From NCBI GenBank assembly GCA_934792625.1, contig CAKVON010000007.1, positions 46,554 to 110,553 on the forward strand: 64,000 nucleotides of DNA. Reading direction: 5' to 3'. The stretch comes from an uncultured Atopobiaceae bacterium. Lineage in GTDB: Bacteria; Actinomycetota; Coriobacteriia; Coriobacteriales; Atopobiaceae. How positions within the stretch are numbered: the stretch's first letter is position 1; each line of letters opens with the position of its first letter. Under the pieces are notes generated by a model. That model saw only the letters and a list, made by a program, of their open reading frames with translations, did not search any database and was not told the DNA's origin. Positions 28,801-37,945 of the stretch are shown here, in pieces. Position numbers and translations under genes: made by a program.

Positions 28801-29064
28801 GGCACCGCCGGGACCCATGAGCTGTCGGGCGCCGTGCCGGACAGCATGATCGACCGTGTCTGGGGTCGTCCCCTGGGCTCGCGCGCCGCCCGCGTGACCG
28901 CCGGGCTCACCGTCTCGGAGTTCACCGAGCTTCTCGACAAGACCGAGGAAATGATCGCCGAGGCCATCGCCCGCATGGCGGCGGGCGACGTCGAGGCGCG
29001 CCCCGTCGACGCCGCCGCGTGCTCGTGGTGCCCGGTCGCAAACTGCGAGAGGAGGCTGGGTTAG
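25861..29064 (+). CDS. addB: AddB-type helicase/nuclease subunit with Fe-S cluster
   Basis: 1067 aa. Partner of AddA in the AddAB double-strand-break end-resection enzyme. The N-terminal helicase-like half is diverged, without a clear Walker A (SFTVALDAQ stands in that region), as in AddB/RexB subunits that are not motors. The C-terminal RecB-type nuclease is evident: LSASQIESYLECPYKWFSL (first Fe-S cysteine), FVGSIDRIDVD, IIIDYKHKS and the terminal CSWCPVANC cysteines. The ATG has AAGGA nine bases upstream. The addA start abuts the stop, a two-gene operon. Confidence 0.85.
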   Translation: MSQIQNDARVSALTSDAVLDELRGSLRRCGRAVLLVPSFTVALDAQRTLAAHDDLTVGVTVTTPAAWAAGLWGRYGDGRALVSAAERQVLARRTVDDAPDGVLGPADRGRGTARLVARLASEALCALPVTRTGELDESSLPELTVGELAAIRLVASYQATLEDRFRVEPCVAMRDLPGRIQAAGGPVCSVVLAGFDEMPLAQRLFVRGLAQAGWPVMFASDAAGGPAGDKARALADALAGTDNLTVFDLSAQRDAQSERAAADDTADGSAVLARAPELEELLGKLFCPGADPVVAGGAVRMLEPAGPLAEAELVAREVGALAMGGARRVVVCTSDVRRAWRELAPKLAARGARVSAQLTVPVRSTGAGRSFLLFAEGVARLAELDWPEPEQGPWGEVPRLGDMDWWPPTGLVDFLLSDISGIEPEAAWALDRKWRGDRLLTPAAVLDDLSRVSTTSGCVAAALRDLLLGRMGTAAQKVWRAYAERHPDARDLHAVETESALAAISDVCRAMGCVGVTCSRAKNAREDALPLSKIVRLASDTLELVSVGTHPVLEPVTRGSGPVLEVAIASPSDVSRMPAASADALVMMGLDTVGSPVSCDEGAYALLAGKVGCAPLAEPLERVRATMRACVAVPTSTLLLERPLADSDSKPTYPAVMLTELLEAYGYHGRRDETMPLGVASAGEDRLGENISASGNPDRRVGACDPSVAGRIDADLRGLVVVPRNGSPVTPDLRPTLSASQIESYLECPYKWFSLRRLGLDGIDAGFSNLEKGSFVHRVLEVTHRAMLREAAGLPAFGAPADAFRDPRERLLRSRVNAATLARATELLDSEFDAHLAHQRMRAHKRSDQALVPHVPSQDKQLERLRDDLRSTLEFEMTVLEGFEPRFFEMRFGGSSGIAVDYAGADFVGSIDRIDVDAAGHAIIIDYKHKSRLFYDYALADGDGLVPGKLPRHVQALIYAQVVRKHLDKMGLTATGAVYLGTAGTHELSGAVPDSMIDRVWGRPLGSRAARVTAGLTVSEFTELLDKTEEMIAEAIARMAAGDVEARPVDAAACSWCPVANCERRLG

Positions 29065-32000
29065 ATGGACTTCTCCCAGCTCAAGCCTGGACAGAGGCAG
29101 ACGGTGACGACGCTCGACCGACCCCTCTTCGTGGCTGCCGGTGCCGGCTCGGGCAAGACCTTCACGCTCACCCAGCGCGTGGTGTGGGCCCTGACGCCCG
29201 GCTCGGGCGAGGGCGGCAGGCCCTACCTCGACAGCCTCGACCAGGCCCTCATCATCACCTTCACCAACGCCGCCGCGCTCGAGATCAAGGAGCGCGTGCG
29301 CGGCGCCCTCAGGAGCCAGGGCCTTGCCGAGGCGGCCCTGCAGGTGGACTCCGCCTGGATTTCCACCATCCATGGCATGTGCTCGCGCATCCTGCACGAC
29401 CACGCGCTCGACCTTGGCCTCGACCCCGAGTTCAAGCTCGTCGCCGACGTGCTTGCCGCCGAGATGATGGAGACCGCCACCGAGTGCGCCATCCGCGACC
29501 TACGAGATGACCAGGACGTGCGCGCCCTTCTTGCCGCGCACCCCGCCCGTGGGGGCGCGTCCGGCGGGGGCGACTCGGCGTCGAGCGCCGCCGGCATGGC
29601 ACAGGCCCTGGCCGGCGCCGCGCTCGCGTGCCCGGGCGGCTTCGACTCGCTCGTGTGGGTCGGCAAACAGCCCGACGTGACGTCGCTGGTTAACAGCCTC
29701 AAGATGTCATACGAGGCGCTGTATGGCACCCGTGCGAGCAAGGTCGAGACGGGCGAGGAGCTCGCGGGCTGGATTTGCGACATCGACTCGTGGCTTGCCA
29801 GCGTCGCGCCGGCCAGTCGCGACGCCGCCGCGCTGACCGACCTTCTCGATAGAATCGGCCGCCCCAACGGCAACAAGTGGAGGCGTGCGGAGCAGAGGGA
29901 CCTGTGTCGCGAGGCCACCGCCTGCTGGGCGGAGGTCAGCTGCGAGGCTGCCCTGGCGATGGAGCACGAGCTGCGCGAGCCGCTGACCAAGCTGGCGCGC
30001 AGGATCGTCGAGCACTACGACGAGGCCAAGGCCAAGGAGGGCGCCCTCGACAACGACGACCTCATGCTCAAGACCTTCGAGGCGTTCGAGGCCCATCCCG
30101 AGATCGCGCGCGAGTATGCCGAGAAGTTCCGCCTGGTGATGGTCGACGAGTTCCAGGACACCAGCGAGCAGCAGGTCAAGATGATTAAGATGCTCTCGGG
30201 CCCCGACGCATGCCACCTGACCACGGTGGGCGACGCCCAGCAGTCCATCTACCGCTTCCGCGGCGCCGACGTGTCGGTCTTCCGCCGTCGCGGCGCCGAC
30301 ATGCCGGACGAGCTCAAGCCGACCATGGCGGACAACTTCCGCAGCCACGACGACATCCTGCGCCTGGTCGCGCGCGTCTGTGGCGCCCAGGGCATGATTC
30401 CCGACTTCATGGACCTGGCCGCGGGCCGCGACGAGTCCAAGGTCAGGTATGCGGCGGCCGACGAGCCCCGCGTCTTCGTCGAGCTCGCGCGCGCGTTCAA
30501 GGACGGCAGGCGCGGCGTCGGCAGCGACGGCCGCTCGAAGGTCGCCGCCGAGCAGGTCGCCGACCGCCTGGCGTGGCTCGCGAACGAGAAGGGCGTGCGC
30601 CCCGGCGACATGGCGCTGCTTCTGGGTCGCATGAGGAACACCGCCATGTATGTGGACGCCCTTCGCGAGCGTGGGGTGGGCTGCGTGGTCACGGGTGGCT
30701 CGACCTTCTCGAGTGCCCCCGAGGTCAGGACCATGTCCCTGCTGCTGACCTCGCTCGCCAACCCGCACGACACCGGCGCCCTGTTCCAGGTGCTGGCCTC
30801 GTCCATGTTCGGGCTCGATGCCAACGACCTGGTGCTTCTCGGCTCGCGCAGGCAGGACACGCTCGACGCCCCCTGCAAGCGCCCGATCGAGCGCGGCATG
30901 CTCGACCGCGAGCTGTATGGTGGCCGCGAGCCCAGCGTGCGCCTGTCGCGCGCGTTCGAGGTCATGTCTCGCGCGTGGTCGAACATGGGTGGGCGCCCGT
31001 GCGCCGACGTCCTTCTTGACGTGGCCCGCGAGAGCGGTTGGCTCGCGCGCCTGGAGGCCGCTGGTCCCGAGGGGCAGGCGCGTGCCGCGAACGTGCTCGC
31101 CGCCATCCGCCACGTGCGCGAGCTGTGCGAGGACCTGAGCCTGGGCGTGGCGCGTGCCGCGACCGAGTTCGCCCTGTGGCTGGACGTGGCCAAGGCCGCG
31201 CCCGCCTCGCTCATGGGCGGCGACGCGAACGTCGTGCGCGTCATGACGGTGCACGCGTCGAAGGGCCTGGAGTTTCCCGTGGTCGCCGTCGCGGAGTGCA
31301 TGGGCGACCCCACGGTCCCCGCCTCGAAGAAGAGCTGCCTCACGGTCGCGGACGGCGACCGCGTGCTTGCCTCGCTGCGCTCGAAGGACTTCTCGACCGC
31401 CAAGGACATGATCGTTCCCGACGAGGTCAACGAGGACTCGTCGCTTGTCGACTGGCGCCTGCACCTCGAGGAACGCGACAATGCCGAGGAGGCCGCCGAG
31501 AAGGTCCGCCTGCTCTACGTCGCCCTCACGCGCGCCCGCGAGGCGCTTGTGGTGAGCCTCTCGACCCAGGTCGAGAAGAGCGGCCTGTCACCCGTCCTGG
31601 CAGGTCAGGTATACCGCGCCCTCTTTGGAGACGAGGTGGTCGAGGCGGGCCTGTCCGAGTTCGACTACGGCGGGTCGCGCCCCGGGGTCGTGCGCTGCCT
31701 CGAGCTCCAGCCCTCGATCGACGAGGCCACGGGCGAGAAAGTCGTCGAGGTCGAGGCCGCGGGCTCGATGGACGTCACACGCCTCACCACCGCCGCGGCC
31801 CAAGACGACCAGGCACCCGCGCCGTCCTTCTCGCTATACGAGTCGCGCGACCCCGAGCTTGCCCCGGCGCGTCCGGCGCAGGCGCGCAGCGGCGTCTACA
31901 GCTACTCCGCGGTGATGGCCACGGCCAACGGCGAGGCAGACCCGGACGACCTGCCGGCGACCACGTCGTTCAGCGCCGCCGTGGGCGACTTGGGCCGCGC

Positions 32001-32580
32001 GGGCGACCAGGAGGTCCTGCGGGCCGCCGCGCACGCCGACAACCCCGACGACGACCAGCCCCGCGCCACCAGCCTGGGGTCGGCGTTCCACGAGCTTGCT
32101 CAGCTCATGGCGGAGACCGGCTCCTATCCCGACGAGGCGACCGTGGGCAACGTGGCCCGTGCGTGGGGATGCTCGCGCGCGCAGCGCGAGCGGCTGGACG
32201 CCGCCCTGTGTCGCTGGTGGGGCTCGGACATCCGTTCCGAGGCCATCGCGCACGACGTCGTGGTGCCCGAGGCGCCGTTCTTCTGCGAGCGCCCCGCCCA
32301 GCTGGGGGAGTACGTCGACGGCGCGATTGACCTTCTGTGCTACGACCGCGGCTCCGACCGTGCCCTGGTGGTCGACTACAAGACGGGTGACGCCGACCGC
32401 GACGCGGACTCGCTGCGCCGCGCGCATGAGCTGCAGGCGCGCATGTACGCGGACGTCCTTCTCGGCAGGGGCGTCAGCCACGTGGAGTGTGCCTTCGTGT
32501 GCGTCGAGCGCGACGATAGCCGCGGCGGGCCTGTGGTTGTTAGGTATGCGTTCGATGAAGCCCCAGGAAGCAAGAACTAG
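29065..32580 (+). CDS. addA: AddA-type UvrD/Rep helicase with RecB nuclease domain
   Basis: 1171 aa SF1A helicase-nuclease. Walker A is GAGSGKT at residues 26-32; further motifs are IITFTNAAALEIKERV, VMVDEFQDTS (Walker B), VGDAQQSIYRFRGAD, VMTVHASKGLEFPVVAVAE and LLYVALTRAREALVVS. The C-terminal nuclease has YVDGAIDLLCYD, VVDYKTGD and QARMYADVLL. With AddB it processes broken ends and, in known species, responds to a short Chi sequence. Whether the abundant CTTCTCGGCA core in this genome serves that role is an open question. The stop precedes dnaE by 93 bases. Confidence 0.93.
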   Translation: MDFSQLKPGQRQTVTTLDRPLFVAAGAGSGKTFTLTQRVVWALTPGSGEGGRPYLDSLDQALIITFTNAAALEIKERVRGALRSQGLAEAALQVDSAWISTIHGMCSRILHDHALDLGLDPEFKLVADVLAAEMMETATECAIRDLRDDQDVRALLAAHPARGGASGGGDSASSAAGMAQALAGAALACPGGFDSLVWVGKQPDVTSLVNSLKMSYEALYGTRASKVETGEELAGWICDIDSWLASVAPASRDAAALTDLLDRIGRPNGNKWRRAEQRDLCREATACWAEVSCEAALAMEHELREPLTKLARRIVEHYDEAKAKEGALDNDDLMLKTFEAFEAHPEIAREYAEKFRLVMVDEFQDTSEQQVKMIKMLSGPDACHLTTVGDAQQSIYRFRGADVSVFRRRGADMPDELKPTMADNFRSHDDILRLVARVCGAQGMIPDFMDLAAGRDESKVRYAAADEPRVFVELARAFKDGRRGVGSDGRSKVAAEQVADRLAWLANEKGVRPGDMALLLGRMRNTAMYVDALRERGVGCVVTGGSTFSSAPEVRTMSLLLTSLANPHDTGALFQVLASSMFGLDANDLVLLGSRRQDTLDAPCKRPIERGMLDRELYGGREPSVRLSRAFEVMSRAWSNMGGRPCADVLLDVARESGWLARLEAAGPEGQARAANVLAAIRHVRELCEDLSLGVARAATEFALWLDVAKAAPASLMGGDANVVRVMTVHASKGLEFPVVAVAECMGDPTVPASKKSCLTVADGDRVLASLRSKDFSTAKDMIVPDEVNEDSSLVDWRLHLEERDNAEEAAEKVRLLYVALTRAREALVVSLSTQVEKSGLSPVLAGQVYRALFGDEVVEAGLSEFDYGGSRPGVVRCLELQPSIDEATGEKVVEVEAAGSMDVTRLTTAAAQDDQAPAPSFSLYESRDPELAPARPAQARSGVYSYSAVMATANGEADPDDLPATTSFSAAVGDLGRAGDQEVLRAAAHADNPDDDQPRATSLGSAFHELAQLMAETGSYPDEATVGNVARAWGCSRAQRERLDAALCRWWGSDIRSEAIAHDVVVPEAPFFCERPAQLGEYVDGAIDLLCYDRGSDRALVVDYKTGDADRDADSLRRAHELQARMYADVLLGRGVSHVECAFVCVERDDSRGGPVVVRYAFDEAPGSKN

Positions 32581-32617
32581 CGTTCTATTTTTGTCCGAGC
32601 CATGAGCTATTCTCGGT

Positions 32618-32641
32618 ATGCGCCCCTGCGAAGAGGCGCAT
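32618..32641 (+). promoter_or_regulatory. Hairpin in the addA-dnaE gap
   Basis: ATGCGCC / GGCGCAT arms around a 10-base loop, without a T-run. It lies in the 93-base gap before dnaE, whose start is preceded by GAAGGGA. It could be an mRNA-stability or weak regulatory hairpin; evidence is structural only. Confidence 0.35.
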
Positions 32642-32673
32642 GACATACGGCAATCGAAGGGATTCCCAAACAC

Positions 32674-35600
32674 ATGGCGTTCGTCCACCTGCACAACCAC
32701 TCGGACTTCTCGATCCTGGATGCCGCCACGCGCATCCCGGGCATGGTCAAGAAGGCCGTCGACGAGGGCATGCCCGCCATCGCCCTGACCGACCATGGCT
32801 ACATGTTCGGCATCCCCAACTTCGACCTCGAGTGCCGCAACTACAACGACGATTGCGCGGACGCCAAGCAGTGGAGGCATGACCGCGAGTGCTACCAGAA
32901 GGGCTGGGAGCTCGAGGAGCCCGAGCCCGACGCGCCCGACGCACCCGTCCACCAGCGCGCCCATGCCCAGTGGGAGCGTGACGTGGCCGCCTGGGAGGCG
33001 AGCCACGACCTGGCCGCGCTCGACGCGACCAAGCCCGCGCCGCTGATCAAGCCCATCTTCGGCTGCGAGGCATACTTCATCACCGACGAGTACCACGAGA
33101 AGAAGTCCCCGCAGCTCAGGTTCCACCTGATCCTTCTTGCCAAGAACGAGCGCGGCTACGTCAACCTCATGAAGATGATGTCCAAGGCCGCCAACGAGGA
33201 GTTCTACTACCGCCCGCGCACCACGCTGGACATGCTACGCGAGTATCACGAGGGCATCATCTGCCAGAGCGCCTGCGTCCAGGGCATCATCCCCTGGAAC
33301 ATCCGTAACGGCAACTTCGACGAGGCCGAGCGCTGGGCCCTCACCTTCAAGGAGATCTTCGGGGACGACTTCTACATCGAGATCCAGGACCATGGCCTGC
33401 AGCCGCCCGAGTGGAACGGCTGGTCGGACCGCACGTTGTCCGAGTACCTTGTCAAGCTCGCCAAGAAGCTTGGCATCAAGGTCGTGGCCACAAACGACGT
33501 CCACTACCTCACGCGTGAGGACGCCCAGGTCCAAGACGTCCTCAGCTGCATCGGCACCGCGTCGCACATCGACGACGAGAACCGCAAGAAGATGACGGGT
33601 ACCGAGTTCTATCTCAAGACCGAGGACGAGATGCGCCAGATCTTCGACTGGTGCCCGGAGGCATGCGACAACACGCTCGAGATCGCGCGCAAGTGCGACT
33701 TCGAGCTCGACTGGTCGAGCATGTTCCTGCCCAAGTTCCCTGGCCTGGAGGAGGGGGAGACCTCCGAGGAGCGCTTCCACAAGGAGTGCGAGAAGGGCCT
33801 CGCGCAGCACTACGGACCCGACTGGAAGAACGTCGTCATCAACGGCATCAACGTCGAGGAGCGCTTCGAGTACGAGTACGACATCATCTGCACCAAGGGC
33901 TTCGCGGACTACTTCCTGATCGTCCAGGAGTACGTCATGTGGGCAAAGCAGAACGGCATCGGCGTCGGCCCGGGCCGTGGCTCGGCGGCGGGCGCGATCG
34001 TCGCCTACGCGATGAACATCACCGCCTTCGACCCGCTCGAGAACGGCCTGATGTTCGAGAGGTTCCTGTCCCCGCAGCGTTCCGAGATGCCCGATATCGA
34101 TATGGACTTCGACGATGAGCGTCGCCTCGAGGTCGTGCAGCACGTCCGCGAGCTGTACGGTCCCGAGCGCGTCTGCCACGTCATCACCTACTCGACCATC
34201 AAGGCCAAGCAGGCCATCAACGACGCGAACCGCGTCCTGGGCTTCCCCGTCTACATGGGACAGAAGCTCTCGAAGATGGTCTCGAGCGACCCCAAGGTCA
34301 AGCTCAAGTGCGTTCTGGAGAAGACCCCCGGCAAGGAGGACTGGTTCAGCCAGGACTTTGCCGACGAGTACCGCAAGGACCCCGATGCCCGCCGCGTCAT
34401 CGACGCGGCCCTCTCGATCGAGGGCCTCACGCGAGGCGAGGGCGTCCACGCCTGCGCCGTCCTCATCGCCCCGACGCCCGTCAACGACCACGTGCCGACC
34501 AAGCTCGACACCAAGGGCGGCGTCGAGATCACCCAGTACGAGGGTCACTCGGTCGCGGACATGGGCCTGTTGAAGATGGACTTCCTGGGCCTGCGAACGC
34601 TCACGGTCATCTCGAAGGCGCTGGCCAACATCCGCGCGAGCCACCCCACGCCCGCCGACATCGAGGCCATGCCCGAGAACGTGAGGCGCACCATCAAGCC
34701 CGGCGCCACCTGCGTGGACATCGACGTAGACAAGATCCCGTTCGACGACCCCAAGATCTACGAGCTCATGGGCAGCGGCCGCACCGCCGGCGTCTTCCAG
34801 GTCGAGTCCGGCGGCATGACGGCGACGATCAAGAACATGCAGCCCAAGGAGTACCGCCAGGTCGTCGCACTTATCGCCCTGTACCGCCCCGGTCCTCTGG
34901 GTGCGGGCATGGTCACCAGCTACATCAACCGCATGAACGGCAAGGAGCCCATCGTCTTCTACGACGACAGGCTCTCCGAGATCCTGGACGAGACGTACGG
35001 AACGATCGTCTACCAGGAGCAGGTCATGCAGATCTCCGTCAAGATGTCGAACTTCTCGGCAGGAGAGTCTGACAGCCGCATCCGAAAGCCGGTCGCGAAG
35101 AAGAAGATCAAGCTGCTGACCTCGACGGTGTTCCACTGGGACAACGGCAAGGACGAGACGACCTACGACCACTGGATGAACGGCGCCGTCGACAACGGCT
35201 ACAAGCGCGAGACCGCCCAGCGCATCTGGGACGACGTCCTCGAGTTCGCCTCGTACGCGTTCAACAAGTCGCACTCTGCCGGCTACGCGATCCTCGTCAT
35301 GCAGACGGCCTGGCTGAAGGCCTACTTCCCGCGCGAGTACATGGCGTCGGTCCTCACGTCCTACATGGGCAAGACCGAGAAGATCGTCCACTACGTCAGC
35401 TCGTGCCGCCACGAGGGAATCCAGATCCTGCCGCCTGACGTCAACGAGTCCGGACGCGACTTCACCGCGACCAAGGACGGCGTGCGCTTTGGCTTCGCCG
35501 GCATCCGTGGCGTGGGCGAGGGCGCGGCCGACTGCATCATCGCCGAGCGCGAGCGTGGCGGCGCCTTTAGGGACCTGTACGACTTCGTCGACCGCGTCGA

Positions 35601-36570
35601 TTCGTCGCAGGCCAACCGTCGAGTGGTCGAGGCCTTGGTCAAGGCCGGCGCCTTCGACTCGACCGGCTACACGCGCATGCAGTGCATGCACTTCGTCGAC
35701 AAGAACAACCCCGAGAACGTCATCGACGCCGCGACGAGGCGCCAGAAGGACCGCTCCACCGGTCAGACCTCACTGTTCGACATGTTCGGCGACGTCGAGG
35801 GGTCGGGCTTCGACGAGCACGCGCCCGCGCCCGATGGCATCGAGTGGGACCGTCGCATGAAGCTCGCGCTGGAGAAGGAGGTCCTGGGCATCTACGTCTC
35901 GGATCACCCACTGCGCCCGTTCGAGTACGCGCTGTCCAAGGCGCGCGACTACACCATGGGCCAGATCGAGGAGTCCGACGAGGTCGTCGACCCGGTGACG
36001 GGTGCCGCCAAGTCCGTCTACAAGGTGCCCGAGGGAAAGGACATCTGGTTCGCGGGCATGGTCAGCGGCCTGCAGAAGAAGAACACCAAGAAGGGCGACT
36101 CGATGGCCATCGTGACCCTCGAGGACATCGAGGGAGAGGTCACTGTCGTCGTGTTCCCGAAGCTGTACAAGCAGTGTGCCGCCGCGCTGACGGGCGAGAT
36201 CGACCCGGCGACCGGCGAGGCCATGGGCGACGCCTTCATCCGCGTGTGTGGCAAGCTCGAGCGCGGCGACCGTGGCGTGCAGGTCATCGCCCAGAGGGTC
36301 GAGGCGCTGGCGCTCAACGAGAAGACCAACCGTCCCAGGACGCTCGAGGTCATCATCCCGTCGCACAGGCTCACGCGCGGCTTCATGGAGCAGCTGTCGA
36401 GCATCTTCTCGCACTACGAGGGCATGGACCATGCCGAGATCCGCGTGGAGATGTCAACGGGCGAGACCATGCGCATGGAGCTGCCCGTGAAGATCGACGC
36501 GCGCAACATGGTCCTGTTTGCCGAGGTCGACGACCTTCTCGGTCGTGACGGCAAGGCAGTGGTGGGCTAG
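32674..36570 (+). CDS. dnaE: DNA polymerase III alpha subunit
   Basis: 1298 aa replicative polymerase, longer than the usual ~1160. The PHP domain begins FVHLHNHSDFSILDAATRI; catalytic aspartates are in PDIDMDFDDERR; the loop GVGPGRGSAAGAIVAYA and the OB-fold (MVSGLQKKNTKKGDSMAIVTLED) are present. Residues 52-122 form an acidic/aromatic insertion in the PHP domain, between NFDLEC and IKPIFGCEAYF. Near residue 793 the usual RRAMGKK-type patch reads RIRKPVAKKK, and a core repeat copy (35052-35061) encodes FSA just before it. No PolC is in the window. Confidence 0.96.
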   Translation: MAFVHLHNHSDFSILDAATRIPGMVKKAVDEGMPAIALTDHGYMFGIPNFDLECRNYNDDCADAKQWRHDRECYQKGWELEEPEPDAPDAPVHQRAHAQWERDVAAWEASHDLAALDATKPAPLIKPIFGCEAYFITDEYHEKKSPQLRFHLILLAKNERGYVNLMKMMSKAANEEFYYRPRTTLDMLREYHEGIICQSACVQGIIPWNIRNGNFDEAERWALTFKEIFGDDFYIEIQDHGLQPPEWNGWSDRTLSEYLVKLAKKLGIKVVATNDVHYLTREDAQVQDVLSCIGTASHIDDENRKKMTGTEFYLKTEDEMRQIFDWCPEACDNTLEIARKCDFELDWSSMFLPKFPGLEEGETSEERFHKECEKGLAQHYGPDWKNVVINGINVEERFEYEYDIICTKGFADYFLIVQEYVMWAKQNGIGVGPGRGSAAGAIVAYAMNITAFDPLENGLMFERFLSPQRSEMPDIDMDFDDERRLEVVQHVRELYGPERVCHVITYSTIKAKQAINDANRVLGFPVYMGQKLSKMVSSDPKVKLKCVLEKTPGKEDWFSQDFADEYRKDPDARRVIDAALSIEGLTRGEGVHACAVLIAPTPVNDHVPTKLDTKGGVEITQYEGHSVADMGLLKMDFLGLRTLTVISKALANIRASHPTPADIEAMPENVRRTIKPGATCVDIDVDKIPFDDPKIYELMGSGRTAGVFQVESGGMTATIKNMQPKEYRQVVALIALYRPGPLGAGMVTSYINRMNGKEPIVFYDDRLSEILDETYGTIVYQEQVMQISVKMSNFSAGESDSRIRKPVAKKKIKLLTSTVFHWDNGKDETTYDHWMNGAVDNGYKRETAQRIWDDVLEFASYAFNKSHSAGYAILVMQTAWLKAYFPREYMASVLTSYMGKTEKIVHYVSSCRHEGIQILPPDVNESGRDFTATKDGVRFGFAGIRGVGEGAADCIIAERERGGAFRDLYDFVDRVDSSQANRRVVEALVKAGAFDSTGYTRMQCMHFVDKNNPENVIDAATRRQKDRSTGQTSLFDMFGDVEGSGFDEHAPAPDGIEWDRRMKLALEKEVLGIYVSDHPLRPFEYALSKARDYTMGQIEESDEVVDPVTGAAKSVYKVPEGKDIWFAGMVSGLQKKNTKKGDSMAIVTLEDIEGEVTVVVFPKLYKQCAAALTGEIDPATGEAMGDAFIRVCGKLERGDRGVQVIAQRVEALALNEKTNRPRTLEVIIPSHRLTRGFMEQLSSIFSHYEGMDHAEIRVEMSTGETMRMELPVKIDARNMVLFAEVDDLLGRDGKAVVG

Positions 36571-36640
36571 GCGGCGCCCTTGCGGGCGGGTACAATCGAA
36601 CATCGTTTGACAGGCAAGACGAACCAACAAGGAGAGAACC

Positions 36641-37069
36641 ATGGCAGACAACGACGGCAAGAAGTGCTCCGTCCACTACCGCGGCACCCTGGATGACGGC
36701 ACTCAGTTCGACAGCTCGTACGACCGCGGCCAGACCCTGGACTTCACCTGCGGCGCCAGCCAGATGATCAAGGGCTTCGACGCGGCCGTGCGCACCATGG
36801 AGCCGGGCGAGAAGCGCACCGTGAGGCTGGAGCCCGCCGACGCCTACGGCGAGCGCCGCGAGGACATGGTCATCGACTTCCCGGCCAGCGAGGTGCCCAA
36901 CATCTCCGAGATGCACGCCGGCGACCGTGTGATGCTGCAGGGCCCGGGCGGCATGCCCGTTCCCGCCACCATCGCCGAGGTCACTGACGAGAAGGTCGTC
37001 GTGGACGCCAACCACGAGCTGGCCGGCAAGAGCCTGACCTTCGAGATCGAGCTCGTCTCGGTCGAGTAG
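36641..37069 (+). CDS. SlyD-type FKBP peptidyl-prolyl isomerase
   Basis: 142 aa cytoplasmic isomerase/chaperone. The FKBP part (VHYRGTLDDGTQFDSSY, LDFTCGASQMIKGFDAAV, GEKRTVRLEPADAYGERRED) is interrupted by the insert-in-flap chaperone domain (about residues 70-125), as in SlyD. The His-rich metal-binding tail of E. coli SlyD is absent. AAGGAGAGA before the ATG is a strong ribosome site, and TACAAT at about 36590 is a likely -10 element. A good terminator follows at 37124. Confidence 0.9.
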   Translation: MADNDGKKCSVHYRGTLDDGTQFDSSYDRGQTLDFTCGASQMIKGFDAAVRTMEPGEKRTVRLEPADAYGERREDMVIDFPASEVPNISEMHAGDRVMLQGPGGMPVPATIAEVTDEKVVVDANHELAGKSLTFEIELVSVE

Positions 37070-37105
37070 GCCATGTCGCCGCGCCCGGGAGTTGCGGGCG
37101 TGCCG

Positions 37106-37121
37106 ACATGACGTGTCATGT
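37106..37121. promoter_or_regulatory. 16-base dyad ACATGAC-GT-GTCATGT
   Basis: Perfect 7-base arms around GT, between the FKBP stop and its terminator. It may be an operator or a minor RNA hairpin; nothing else identifies it. Confidence 0.35.
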
Positions 37122-37123
37122 GT

Positions 37124-37150
37124 GGGCCCCGTGAAGACGGGGCCCTTTTT
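37124..37150 (+). terminator. Terminator after the FKBP gene
   Basis: GGGCCCCGT / ACGGGGCCC stem with a GAAG loop followed by TTTTT, a textbook intrinsic terminator. Confidence 0.9.
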
Positions 37151-37285
37151 CGTGCGGAAGGCGAACCGTTCGGGCTTGTCGTGAATAGAACGGTGCTTCT
37201 CGGTAATAATGACACCAAGCAAGTAACATTTAAGGCGCGCGGCGGGCGGCAAAGTCCCGTCGGGCGCACGAGGAAGGGAGAGGCC

Positions 37286-37666
37286 ATGTCCGACGTCAAG
37301 TTCTATCGCTGCAAGCACTGCGGCAACCTCGTCGCCGTCATCGAGGACGGTGGCCCGGTGCCCGTCTGCTGCGGCGAGCCCATGCAGCTGCTGGTCGCGG
37401 GCGAGGTCGACGCCGCCGTCGAGAAGCACGTTCCCGTCGTCACCGTCGACGGTGACCGTGCCAAGGTCAGCGTGGGCGAGGTCGCCCACCCGATGACCGA
37501 CGCCCACTACATCCAGTGGGTGGCCGTCGCCAACGGCGACAAGCTGGTTATCAAGCACCTGCACCCGGGCGACGCGCCCGAGGTCGGCTTCTGCGCCCAC
37601 GCCGTCGAGGGCGCCACGGTCTACGCCTACTGCAACCTGCACGGACTCTGGAAGACCCAGGCCTAA
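37286..37666 (+). CDS. dfx: Desulfoferrodoxin (superoxide reductase, 2Fe type)
   Basis: 126 aa. It reduces superoxide to peroxide in anaerobes. Centre I (desulforedoxin-like Fe) uses Cys9, Cys12, Cys28 and Cys29 (RCKHCG, VCCG). The catalytic centre II uses His48 (EKHVP, with the conserved Glu-Lys), His68, His74, Cys116 and His119 (YCNLHGLW). All ligands are present, so it should be active. The ATG at 37286 follows GGAAGGGAGAGG. It is a single-gene unit between two terminators, fitting an anaerobic lifestyle. Confidence 0.96.
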   Translation: MSDVKFYRCKHCGNLVAVIEDGGPVPVCCGEPMQLLVAGEVDAAVEKHVPVVTVDGDRAKVSVGEVAHPMTDAHYIQWVAVANGDKLVIKHLHPGDAPEVGFCAHAVEGATVYAYCNLHGLWKTQA

Positions 37667-37735
37667 CAGTCGGGTTCGGTAGCCCCGGGCCTCACAACCG
37701 CCTCGCCGGCCATCGCGGCCGAGCGACCGACAGCG

Positions 37736-37766
37736 AAGGGTCGCATCGCCAAGGTGCGACCCTTTT
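37736..37766 (+). terminator. Terminator after desulfoferrodoxin
   Basis: AAGGGTCGCA / TGCGACCCTT stem (10 pairs) with a short loop and TTTT tail, 70 bases after the stop. Confidence 0.88.
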
Positions 37767-37945
37767 GCATGGTCGCCCGTCCAATCTGCGCTAGCCTAAT
37801 GAGTGCAAAAACCGAGAGTCAGTCACGACGCCCCGGTCCCGCGGGGCGATGACATATACGAAGTGCGATTTCTGCGCCAAAGGCGCAGCTGAGCACGGAG
37901 TATATGCCGTCGCCTATGGGAGGGAACGGGGCTACGGGAGGAACC

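Noticed and set aside
33235..35691. An 818-codon minus-strand frame inside dnaE
   Set aside because: It lies wholly opposite conserved DnaE sequence, has no ribosome site and no recognisable domain.
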